33,244 nt of DNA from Nostoc sp. NMS7 (GCF_017115085.1 NZ_JABXKJ010000226.1:1-33244), one strand, 5' to 3'. Shown: positions 7,798-14,794, counted from the stretch's first letter. Notes: a model not told the origin generated them from the letters alone. Numbers and translations: made by a program.

Positions 7798-8106
7798 ATG
7801 GAAAGCACTCAAACATCCCCAATCTTTATCTCACTAAATGAAACCGAAGAAGCAAACTTCTCTGGTGGTGAGGTTAACATTACTACTACAGTTATAAAAA
7901 ACGGAGCTCCTGGAAAAAATGGAGCTCCTGGAAAAAACGGGGCACCTGGACTAAATGGATCTCCTGGAGGAAATGGAGCACCTGGAGGAAATGGAGGAAA
8001 TGGATCACCTGCACTAATAATAAAGCGACCATCTAAGCGAAGACGTGTACCACATTCACTGAGATCGATTTTGGCAAGTCTATTCTTCGGATTAGAAAGT
8101 CTATGA
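7798..8106 (+). CDS. Double-glycine leader peptide 4, collagen-like core
   Basis: A 102-residue precursor candidate. The leader (MESTQTSPIFISLNETEE, then ANFSGG) is 24 residues, four longer than in the paralogues, but keeps Leu at -12, Glu at -8, Phe at -4 and Gly-Gly. After EVNITTTVIKN comes a perfect run of twelve G-X-Y triplets (GAP, GKN, GAP, GKN, GAP, GLN, GSP, GGN and so on), as in bacterial collagen-like proteins. The C-terminus differs from its siblings: a basic RPSKRRR segment and a hydrophobic end LASLFFGLESL. There is no cysteine. The upstream DNA does not match the conserved promoter block of genes 1, 2, 3 and 5; AGGTGA about 6-11 bases before the ATG may be its ribosome-binding site. 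The basic tail may be native or may come from reading into decayed DNA downstream. Confidence 0.65.
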   Translation: MESTQTSPIFISLNETEEANFSGGEVNITTTVIKNGAPGKNGAPGKNGAPGLNGSPGGNGAPGGNGGNGSPALIIKRPSKRRRVPHSLRSILASLFFGLESL

Positions 8107-8460
8107 GAATGATAATCCAACTAGGCGATTGGTCAACTTTTTAACCATGCAGGGATAAAACCCTGTTATTTTTTTGGGTTTTGTCAAACATAGCGAAGAA
8201 GATCGTGGAGCTGCTTGTTTTACTTCCATTGCCAAACACTGGTGGCGCAAATTTACACTAAATCGCATCCGGGAAGCGTTACAGTACTGAGCAATTAGGA
8301 ACAACATTGTTAGAACTGAGGCGCGTGATTTGAATGCAGGCTCTATCAGAATATCTAATGAGATATTAGACCAGATGACCCAAGTGCCACTCCTAGCAAC
8401 TATTCACTGGAGAGGTACTCACTATAAACCCGCATCGCGCATTTTAATATAAATACATAA
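8107..8460 (+). other. Possible decayed coding sequence after peptide gene 4
   Basis: One frame (about 8102-8452) reads like protein but is broken by stops at 8156 and near 8288. Its middle part reads FVKHSEEDRGAACFTSIAKH, followed by WWRKFTLNRIREALQY, and its last part ISNEILDQMTQVPLLATIHW. I do not recognise the parent family; an insertion-sequence remnant is possible. It is absent from the other modules, so it probably arrived with gene 4. Confidence 0.3.
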
Positions 8461-8791
8461 ATACCAAATTTTTATAATTTTCTTCTAAACTTTTACACTT
8501 TCTTCATTTATTTGCAAAAAATTTGTATAATCAAGATAGTAGGGCTTTCTTGAAATTAATAAATAATTAAGCAGAATTAACCCTTTTCTATTAAAATAAC
8601 TTATACTATTTTTCAATAATATTGTATAAAATAATTTAAAAAAAGCATATTGTAAATAAAAATACTTATTCAAAAAATGCAAAATCCCAGTTTTGAGTTT
8701 TAGAAGCTTATTTAAGTAAAGCTGGTATAAAAACTTTTACCTTATTTGCTTGATTATATCTTTAATTATGGGGATTTTGATTAATTTATCA

Positions 8792-8801
8792 GTATTAATA
8801 C
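8792..8801. promoter_or_regulatory. Palindrome GTATTAATAC upstream of peptide gene 5
   Basis: Third perfect copy of the decamer, 346 bases before the gene 5 ATG. Confidence 0.35.
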
Positions 8802-9003
8802 GCAAGAAGCTGAACTTATGAATTTTTAACAAACAAAATTAGCTTTTAGATCGCCATGTTTATATCAATATATATTCATGCCTGCGATTTTTTGATAACT
8901 AAAAACTCATATTTAACTAAATTTGTATAAATACTAACTATGTAATATGTTTGCTGAACAGAAAGATGAGTAATATATTTTTATTTTTTAAAAGAATAAT
9001 CTA

Positions 9004-9031
9004 TTGACCTATTTAGCAAGAGCCTTATAAT
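9004..9031 (+). promoter_or_regulatory. Candidate promoter of peptide gene 5
   Basis: TTGACC (9004-9009) and a consensus TATAAT (9026-9031) with a 16-base spacer: the best sigma-70-like promoter in the array. It is followed by ACTTTTAACGGCACAAA, as before gene 3. Confidence 0.55.
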
Positions 9032-9137
9032 ACTTTTAACGGCACAAACAAGTTACTAAATATACTCTTTCACGTTTATATCTATTACTTTGGAGTGACG
9101 TGACTTAAATTACCACAATCAAGCCCGAACTCAGATT

Positions 9138-9410
9138 ATGGAAAGCACATTGTTCACTACATTAACCGCCAACGAAGAAGTAAATTTCTCTGGGGGCAAA
9201 AAGAACTCAGAGAAGGGACACATTAAAGTTTCTCTAATTAAGTCTCTAATTAGCTTAATACTTAAACTTACTAGTGGCGCTGGCGGCGCTGGTGGCGCTG
9301 GCATTCTCAATAGCGGTTCTGGGACTGTTATTGTTAATGGAGGCACTATTAATGGTGGATCTGGTGGATCTGGTGGATCTGGTGGATCTACTAGTGCAGC
9401 TCTTGCGTAA
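9138..9410 (+). CDS. Double-glycine leader peptide 5, GGA/GGS core
   Basis: A 90-residue precursor candidate. The leader is 20 residues (MESTLFTTLTANEE, then VNFSGG), with Leu at -12, Glu at -8 and Phe at -4. The 70-residue core starts KKNSEKGHIK and has a hydrophobic stretch, VSLIKSLISLILKL, unlike its siblings. It then has GAGGAGGAG, the spacer ILNSGSGTVIVNGGTING, a run of GGS triplets, and the end TSAALA. There is no cysteine. The two Gly blocks and the TVxVxGGTxxGG spacer match gene 3, so genes 3 and 5 are the closest pair with the long core. It has the strongest candidate promoter of the array. It is the last member; after its downstream block the universal stress gene begins on the other strand. 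Confidence 0.75.
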   Translation: MESTLFTTLTANEEVNFSGGKKNSEKGHIKVSLIKSLISLILKLTSGAGGAGGAGILNSGSGTVIVNGGTINGGSGGSGGSGGSTSAALA

Positions 9411-9446
9411 GCCGTTTAACTATCCTATTAGGGCAATAGGCAAATT

Positions 9447-9722
9447 TATGAGGTTTAGTAGAAGGGAAACAACAAACGTAAATCTACGATTAACCGCATC
9501 TTTACTGAGCTAAAGGCTCTTAAATAAACTACCCTGTTCCAGCAGGTTAACTTATTTTTTCGCCGATCTTAACTGCTAATCTACTTAACCCTGCCATAGC
9601 TATTAGCTATTTGTTTGATAGCAGTTATTTTAGCATACGTTTATTGTTACCCACATACTTTTCTTCAATAAACTTAACAAAGTCTATCAACGGTTGCTAG
9701 TAGGCAACTGTTGATAAACTTA
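9447..9722 (+). repeat. Duplicated downstream block, copy 4
   Basis: TATGAGGTTTAGTAGAAGG, ACAAACGTAAATCTACGATT, CATCTTTACTGAG, TTAGCTATTTGTTTGATAG, AGCATACGTTTATTGTTACC, CTTTTCTTCAATAAACTTAAC. It ends at an inverted repeat around 9684-9721 (TATCAACGGTTGC/GCAACTGTTGATA), 49 bases before the stop of the convergent universal stress gene. Confidence 0.75.
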
Positions 9723-9769
9723 AATGTTAGTTTTGGGCTGGTTATAGTCATTGCTTCGGTTGGAAATTT

Positions 9770-10195
9770 TTACGTTGGTTTGACGACTAACACTGAACAA
9801 TTAGCCTCTTCCACAACTTGACTGCTAACAGAACCCTCGACAATTCGCTTCATTCCAATTAACCCCCGACTGCCAATTATAATCAAGTCGGTTTTGTAAA
9901 TATTGGCAAGGCGAATAATCTCTTCGGCAGGATCACCAGTTACCAGTTCTAACTCACTTGTGACTGATAAGTTTTGCTGATATAATTCCAGCTGTTTTTC
10001 AATATGAAAATAAGAAAATATTGGGGACTCTGGCTGAGGAGTATCAGCGGGTAGTTCCATCTCTGACTCTGGTGTGGGAAATACATGGCAGAGAATAACC
10101 TTGGAGTCTTTTGACAACGCCAAATTATCTAAAGTCTGAATTACTCGTTCTGAAATTTCCGAACCGTCTAGAGCTACCAAAATATTCTTTAGCAC
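9770..10195 (-). CDS. Universal stress protein (UspA family, ATP-binding type)
   Basis: A 141-residue single-domain Usp, cytoplasmic. The opening strand ILVALDGSE carries the Asp (residue 10) that contacts adenine in this family. The C-terminal nucleotide-binding motif G-2x-G-9x-G-S is intact (Gly108, Gly111, Gly121-Ser122), followed by VVEEANCSVLVVKPT. This places it with the ATP-binding group (MJ0577-like) rather than the E. coli UspA group. Such proteins respond to starvation or oxidative stress, but the client here is unknown. It is monocistronic, convergent with the peptide array, and about 520 bases from hisD on the same strand. The start is the Met of MLKNILVAL. Confidence 0.93.
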   Translation of the reverse strand: MLKNILVALDGSEISERVIQTLDNLALSKDSKVILCHVFPTPESEMELPADTPQPESPIFSYFHIEKQLELYQQNLSVTSELELVTGDPAEEIIRLANIYKTDLIIIGSRGLIGMKRIVEGSVSSQVVEEANCSVLVVKPT

Positions 10196-10292
10196 CGCTC
10201 TCCTCTCCTCAAAAGTAGACCCCTTACATAAGTATCTAGCAAAATTTGTTGACAGCTACACTAAATTAATTTTCCATCTGCCTACTTAGTCA

Positions 10293-10405
10293 GGACTTAG
10301 GCAAACAATAGCGCAAAAGAATGATTTTTAGGTAGGGGCAATACCCTGCGGTCTGCCTCTGTCTACATAAATTGCCCCTAAGTGCGTGTAGTTTTGCATA
10401 AGTCC
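10293..10405. mobile_element. MITE-like inverted-repeat element
   Basis: The ends GGACTTAGGCAAAC (10293-10306) and GTTTTGCATAAGTCC (10391-10405) are imperfect inverted repeats. A second inverted pair, TAGGGGCAAT/ATTGCCCCTA, is nested inside. The element is 113 bases with no open frame. Ends of the type GGACTTA-GCAAA are, from memory, common in cyanobacterial insertion sequences and their non-autonomous derivatives. No clear target duplication was found. Confidence 0.5.
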
Positions 10406-10439
10406 GATTAGTTTATATATTCGAGGCTGTGCTATAGGT

Positions 10440-10650
10440 TGGTTTCACCCCACTTTGACGCTAGTGCATTGTAGCAACTGGTGTCGAAGACTTTTTGCCA
10501 GTTCTTTGGGCAGGCTTTCCCTCTCCAAAGAACTGGCGTTAGGGAATGCCGACTTTTGGAGCAACTGCCGTCGGCAATGCCCGACTTGTGGACGCCTAAA
10601 ACGCGGCTGAAGACAGGATACCAACTGGCACGCGGTCGCCATCTAAACTT
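10440..10650. repeat. GC-richer hairpin-forming segment between usp and hisD
   Basis: It contains a perfect 13-bp inverted repeat, GCCAGTTCTTTGG (10497-10509)/CCAAAGAACTGGC (10525-10537), and a weaker pair TGCCGAC/GTCGGCA (10547-10576). The higher GC content and nested inverted repeats suggest a dispersed repeat. An open frame of 65 codons here has no protein-like features. Confidence 0.5.
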
Positions 10651-10711
10651 TTAGTCTGAACCTATCGAGTGACTTTTGCCAACAGTAGAGGAAAAAATTA
10701 AGCATTCCAAA

Positions 10712-12013
10712 TCACTCTTCTTGCTGAATTCGGCGTCGTACTGAATCAGCATGGGAAGGTAAGCCCTCTGCTGTTGCTAGCACATCAATGGCACCAGCCA
10801 CATTTTGCAGTGCGGTTTGGGAGTATTGAATAATACTCGAATGTTTGAGGAAAGTTTCAACTCCTAATGCCGAAGCATAGCGGGCTGCACCAGAAGTTGG
10901 CAAGGTATGGTTAGGGCCTGCCAAATAGTCCCCTACAGCTTCTGGTGTGGAGTAACCCAAAAATATTGCCCCAGCATGGCGAATCTGTGGTAATAGTGCC
11001 CAAGGGTCTTTGATTTCTAATTCCAGATGTTCGGGGGCAAATTCATTTGAAAATTCCGCTGCTGCTTGGAGGGATTCCACAACGACAATCAAGCCGTAGT
11101 GAGCGATCGCTTTTTCTGTGTCTATTCGCCGTGGGTGATCCACTAGCTGTCTTTCCAAAGCTAATTGTACATTTTTCGCCAAAGCAGCATCTGTCGTCAG
11201 CAAAATCGCTGCCGCCATTGGATCGTGTTCGGCTTGGGCTAGCAAGTCAGCAGCTACATGCACCGGATTTGCAGTTTCATCGGCAATCACCAGCACTTCG
11301 CTGGGGCCTGCTAAAGAATCAATACCGACGGTGCCATAGACAAGTTTTTTCGCTAGGGTGACATAAATGTTACCAGGCCCAGTAATCACATTTACTTTCG
11401 GAATCGTTTGTGTGCCATACGCTAAAGCCGCGATCGCTTGTGCGCCCCCAATGCGATAAATTTCTTGTACTCCTGCTTCTTGGGCAGCTACCAACACTGC
11501 TGGATTAATTGCACCCCCTAGTCCTGGTGGTGTCACCATCACCACATGGGGTACAGCAGCAACATGAGCCGGAATTGCATTCATCAGGACTGTACTGGGA
11601 TAGGCGGCGCGGCCACCAGGCACATACAACCCGGCTCGGTCTACGGGGGTGTAGCGTTTGCCTAGTACTATTTCATCATCGCCAAAGTGTACCCAGCTTT
11701 TCGGGACTCGCTGACGATGAAACGCTTCAATTTGGCGACAAGCTAGCCGAATTGCGTCCAACAACTCCTTTGACACCTGCTGATAGGCTGCATCTAGTTC
11801 TGAGCCTGTAACTCGGAGTTCTTCTGCTTTGAGGGTTTGTTTGTCAAATTCGGCTGTGTAATGCAATACAGCTTTATCGCCTTGGCGCTTCACTGCTTGC
11901 AAAACTTCGCGCACCGTTGCTTCTTTGTGAAGCACCTGTTCGTCATGGGTGCGATCGCAGATCCGTTGTAGTTCTGCTCTGACGTCTGCCTGCTGAGTAA
12001 TGATTCGCAGCAT
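10712..12013 (-). CDS. hisD: Histidinol dehydrogenase
   Basis: Catalyses the last two steps of histidine synthesis, L-histidinol to L-histidine with two NAD+, as a zinc homodimer in the cytoplasm. It is 433 residues, the usual size. Family signatures are present: TGPGNIYVTLAKK (211-223), GIDSLAGPSEVLVIAD (230-245) and GPNHTLPTSGAARY. The zinc ligands match Gln260, His263 (LLAQAEHDP), Asp362 (GDYLAG) and His421 (PSHADS). The general base pair Glu328-His329 is in FAPEHLEL. The start MLRIITQ fits the family. It is not next to other his genes; hisH lies 17 kb away on the other strand, so the pathway is scattered, as is usual in cyanobacteria. Confidence 0.97.
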   Translation of the reverse strand: MLRIITQQADVRAELQRICDRTHDEQVLHKEATVREVLQAVKRQGDKAVLHYTAEFDKQTLKAEELRVTGSELDAAYQQVSKELLDAIRLACRQIEAFHRQRVPKSWVHFGDDEIVLGKRYTPVDRAGLYVPGGRAAYPSTVLMNAIPAHVAAVPHVVMVTPPGLGGAINPAVLVAAQEAGVQEIYRIGGAQAIAALAYGTQTIPKVNVITGPGNIYVTLAKKLVYGTVGIDSLAGPSEVLVIADETANPVHVAADLLAQAEHDPMAAAILLTTDAALAKNVQLALERQLVDHPRRIDTEKAIAHYGLIVVVESLQAAAEFSNEFAPEHLELEIKDPWALLPQIRHAGAIFLGYSTPEAVGDYLAGPNHTLPTSGAARYASALGVETFLKHSSIIQYSQTALQNVAGAIDVLATAEGLPSHADSVRRRIQQEE

Positions 12014-12755
12014 GGAGTAAGGACAATGCCAAAATTATAATATTCACACCTGAGATTTAGTATTGCTCTTGACCAACTTGGGTGTGGAAGCTGACTCTAA
12101 TTCTCTTCTCTAGCTTAACCTGGATTTTTTTGATACTCTCAAGGCTGCCACCACATTGTTTGCTTGAGAAGGCGACTTAATTGCTTAGTCCAACAAGCCT
12201 CGGCAGGCTAGCCGCAGGAAGTGGGCGTGCCATTTCCCACTACCCTTATGCCCTTATTCTCACTCCTTGCTCTGGTGCACCTAGTCTCTTTGCACATCCA
12301 GTCTCCTGGATGTACATAGGGTAGGGTCTGAGTAGAATTTTTACTTATTTTCCTAACTTTTAGTAGTTAACATCTGTACATACACGATATAATATCGGTT
12401 CTGGACTTTGAAACACCTGAAATTTAGTTGTTTACAGTTCCTTGCCTTTGACGATACATTTGTTTTAGGGACAGATTGTATTGGCAATCACATTGCTTAA
12501 CCAGGTGGTGAGTTAGGGCTACTATTTTATTTGATGTACCTTATTTTAACGCATTTCCGAAATTGACGACACACAAAATTAAGGACTGGGGATTAAGAAG
12601 CCGGGACTAGGGACTGAATTCTTCCCTAATCTCCAGTACCCAATCCCCGATGAAAGAATTTTTTTGAGGAAATTATAACATTGGCAATTTGGATGCTATA
12701 TTAGTAAGTCTAGTAGTGTGTGTACATATTAATAGTAGTATTTTTGGAATTGACT
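12014..12755. other. Gene-free stretch between hisD and rpsT
   Basis: About 740 bases with no supportable gene. It contains a small hairpin ACATCCA/TGGATGT near 12294-12313 and a nested inverted repeat at 12588-12648 (outer GGGGATT/AATCCCC, inner TAGGGA/TCCCTA). The latter is built from GGGACTAGGGACTG-type sequence typical of Nostoc dispersed repeats. The divergent promoters of hisD and rpsT must lie here, but I cannot place boxes confidently. Confidence 0.5.
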
Positions 12756-13055
12756 GTGGCGAATACAAAGTCTGCTCTCAAGCGTGCCGAAATCGCAGAA
12801 CGTAACCGACTGCGTAATAAAGCTTACAAATCAGCAGTCAAGACGCTGATGAAGAAATACGTTAATGCTGTAGCTGTCTATGCAGCTAATCCTACCCCAG
12901 AATTAAAAGAAGAAGCGCAGGCTCGGTTATCCGAGGCTTACGGGAAAATCGATAAAGCGATTAAACGGGGTGTGCTTCATCCCAACAATGGGGCAAGGAA
13001 AAAGTCGAGATTGGCTCATAAACTAAAACCCCTAACTCAAACAGCTGCTGAATAG
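12756..13055 (+). CDS. rpsT: 30S ribosomal protein S20
   Basis: S20 binds the 5-prime domain and helix 44 region of 16S rRNA early in 30S assembly. The protein is 99 residues, strongly basic and all-helical, with the family signature ANTKSALKRAEIAERNRLRN at its N-terminus and GVLHPNNGARKKSRLA near the end. I use the GTG start (VANTKSALKR) because the family begins there. The frame extends 12 codons upstream to 12720 with hydrophobic residues that do not fit S20. GTG/TTG starts are common for rpsT and fit its translational control. It is monocistronic; tatD begins 235 bases further on. Confidence 0.95.
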   Translation: MANTKSALKRAEIAERNRLRNKAYKSAVKTLMKKYVNAVAVYAANPTPELKEEAQARLSEAYGKIDKAIKRGVLHPNNGARKKSRLAHKLKPLTQTAAE

Positions 13056-13290
13056 TCATTGGTCATTTTTCCTTAGTCATTGGTCACAAAACTAAAGAGA
13101 GAAGTCTGAGCGCCAGTTTCCGGCGATAGCGCAGTTTATTCTCTATGAGATGCTGCGCTAAGGATTTCGCAAGTATCTGGCTTCTCTACCAAACGCTGCG
13201 CGTAGCTTACTTAAAAGAAAGGGTACGCCATCCCGGAGGGTAGAGAACTTCGGGGGCAAATGACGAAGGACAAACAACAAAGGACAAAGA

Positions 13291-14088
13291 ATGCAACTGA
13301 TAGACACACACGTTCATCTCAACTTTGATAGTTTCCAGCCGGATTTAGCAGCAGTGCGATCGCGGTGGGAAGAAGCAGGTGTAGTGCATTTAGTACATTC
13401 CTGTGTTCACCCTGAGGAGTTTTCTAGTATTCAATCCCTAGCCCAAGAATTTCCCGAAATCAGCTTTGCTGTGGGATTACATCCTTTAGATGCTGAGAAA
13501 TGGAATAGCGAGACAGCCGAGAAAATCAAAACTTTAGCGAGTTCTGACTCGAATGTGGTAGCAATTGGGGAAATGGGGCTGGATTTTTACAAAGCTGATA
13601 ACTATGAGCAACAGTACATGGTGTTCGAGTCGCAGTTAGCGATCGCATCTGAACTAAACTTACCAGTGATTATTCACTGCCGCGATGCGGCTGTAGCAAC
13701 CAGAGAAGTGTTGCAAAAATGGCGGGAACTCAAAGGAGAAAGAGTGCGGGGTGTGATGCATTGCTGGGGAGGAACGCCAGAAGAAACTCAATGGTTTCTG
13801 GATTTAGGCTTCTATATTAGCTTTAGCGGGACGGTAACGTTCAAAAACGCCAAAGCGATCCAATCCTCAGCGGCGATGGTGAGTAGCGATCGCCTGCTAA
13901 TTGAAACAGACTGTCCTTTCTTGGCTCCAGTTCCGAAACGGGGCGAGAAGCGCAACGAGCCTGCCTACGTGCTTTATGTCGCCGAGGAAGTAGCTAAACT
14001 GCGTCAGGAAACGGTAGAGGCGATCGCCCATCAAACCACCCAAAATGCGTGTGAGTTATTCGGTCTGTCAATATCAACTGTGCTGTAG
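13291..14088 (+). CDS. tatD: TatD-family metal-dependent deoxyribonuclease
   Basis: A 265-residue TIM-barrel hydrolase of the TatD/YcfH family, a two-metal 3-prime to 5-prime DNase or exonuclease implicated in DNA repair and turnover. All metal ligands are visible: His7 and His9 (DTHVHL), Glu94 (IGEMGLDFY), His129 (IIHCRDA), His157 (MHCWGG) and Asp207 (ETDCPFLAP). The length is normal. The start MQLIDTHVH is the family start. In the 235 bases between rpsT and tatD there are repeat fragments (TAGTCATTGGTCA, GACGAAGGACAAACAACAAAGGACAAAGA) that run up to the ATG, so the ribosome-binding site AAAGGACAAAGA is itself repeat-derived. Confidence 0.95.
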   Translation: MQLIDTHVHLNFDSFQPDLAAVRSRWEEAGVVHLVHSCVHPEEFSSIQSLAQEFPEISFAVGLHPLDAEKWNSETAEKIKTLASSDSNVVAIGEMGLDFYKADNYEQQYMVFESQLAIASELNLPVIIHCRDAAVATREVLQKWRELKGERVRGVMHCWGGTPEETQWFLDLGFYISFSGTVTFKNAKAIQSSAAMVSSDRLLIETDCPFLAPVPKRGEKRNEPAYVLYVAEEVAKLRQETVEAIAHQTTQNACELFGLSISTVL

Positions 14089-14496
14089 TGTGTTTTGTTA
14101 AGTTGTGTTAAAAAAAATAAAACTCTAGGGGGACAAAAATATGCTAATATTATTCCCTCAAAAAGATTTTGCTTGCGCCATAATAATAAAGGAAGGAACC
14201 TAAAACTTCTCATCCGAATTTTGCGTGCTGTTATCGGCTTGGCCATCCTCCAAATCTCTACAAACGGATGCTCCCCACATATCACTAACCGTGCCAACCC
14301 AAATTGAGCTAGACTTTTGCACAACATCAGCTTGGTGTGTATTGAACCTATTCAAAATCGTTAAACAAAATTGCCTTGTGAGTACAATTCAACAAAATGA
14401 AGTGATTCTGATTCCAATCCGACAAGGTACGGATCATTCCCTCAGTCTGAGGATATCTAGGATATCACTGAGAGTATAAACAGCGGGGTGGATTTA
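14089..14496. other. Gene-free stretch after tatD
   Basis: AT-rich, without a supportable gene. Open frames on either strand here are short and lack protein-like features. The palindromic AGGATATCTAGGATATCACT around 14451-14470 is the only structure noted. It is probably part of the upstream region of the rpoB operon. Confidence 0.4.
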
Positions 14497-14655
14497 ATGA
14501 CACACCCGGTAGAGCTGCGTCAGCAAATTAACGCGCTTTTTGGAGGGGAAGTGAGGAAAGTAGATCAAACTCAGGAATATCTCAAGTGTATATTCTTCTT
14601 GAATCAAGACTATAGTAGGTTTTTGGCTTCTGAGTCACCGATTAGGGGCAATTAA
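14497..14655 (+). CDS. Possible 52-residue small protein upstream of rpoB
   Basis: ATG to TAA, 52 codons, starting MTHPVELRQQINALFGG and containing VRKVDQTQEYLKCIFFLNQD. The composition is protein-like, mixing charged and hydrophobic residues with a possible amphipathic helix at the start. GGGGTGG lies 6-12 bases before the ATG and could act as a ribosome-binding site. I do not recognise a family. It lies 175 bases before rpoB, so it could be a co-transcribed small protein or a chance frame in the leader. Confidence 0.3.
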   Translation: MTHPVELRQQINALFGGEVRKVDQTQEYLKCIFFLNQDYSRFLASESPIRGN

Positions 14656-14753
14656 CTCCTTGTCAAAATTGCTCATTCCAGCCAGCTTTAATGGCTGCGT
14701 TTGACCACACCTGTAAATAGCAAGTGTGTAACAAAAAGTTCCCAAATAGCTAA

Positions 14754-14794
14754 GGACACTGGCTAGCAGTGGGAAGCGTTAAACAGCAGTGTCC
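14754..14794 (+). promoter_or_regulatory. Inverted repeat in the rpoB leader
   Basis: GGACACT (14754-14760) and AGTGTCC (14788-14794) could pair across 27 bases. The right arm covers the in-frame GTG at 14789, which would hide that codon and supports the ATG at 14831 as the rpoB start. Confidence 0.3.

Larger units (their letters stand above)
8561..9137 (+). repeat. Duplicated upstream block of peptide gene 5
   Basis: AT-rich block matching 5441-6013: AATAATTAAGCAGAATTA, TATTGTATAAAATAA, AAGCTGGTATAAAAAC, TTAGATCGCCATG, TATCAATATATATTCATG, GCGATTTTTTGATAA, AACGGCACAAACAAGTTAC, TTTATATCTATTACTTTGG and CAATCAAG before the start. In this copy the in-frame GTG of the leader sequence is replaced (CAAGCCCGAAC), which supports the downstream ATG as the start in the family. 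Confidence 0.75.

Noticed and set aside
7809..8120. Minus-strand open frame rich in PFPPGAPF opposite peptide gene 4
   Set aside because: Shadow of the G-X-Y repeats; the plus-strand leader explains the region.
9131..9346. Minus-strand frame opposite peptide gene 5
   Set aside because: Shadow of the GGA/GGS repeats and leader on the plus strand.
10445..10642. 65-codon minus-strand frame between usp and hisD
   Set aside because: It lies in a segment full of inverted repeats and its composition is not protein-like (Arg/Gln/Leu-rich without pattern).
14031..14327. 98-codon minus-strand frame overlapping the end of tatD
   Set aside because: No recognisable protein pattern; it overlaps a certain gene and runs into AT-rich spacer.
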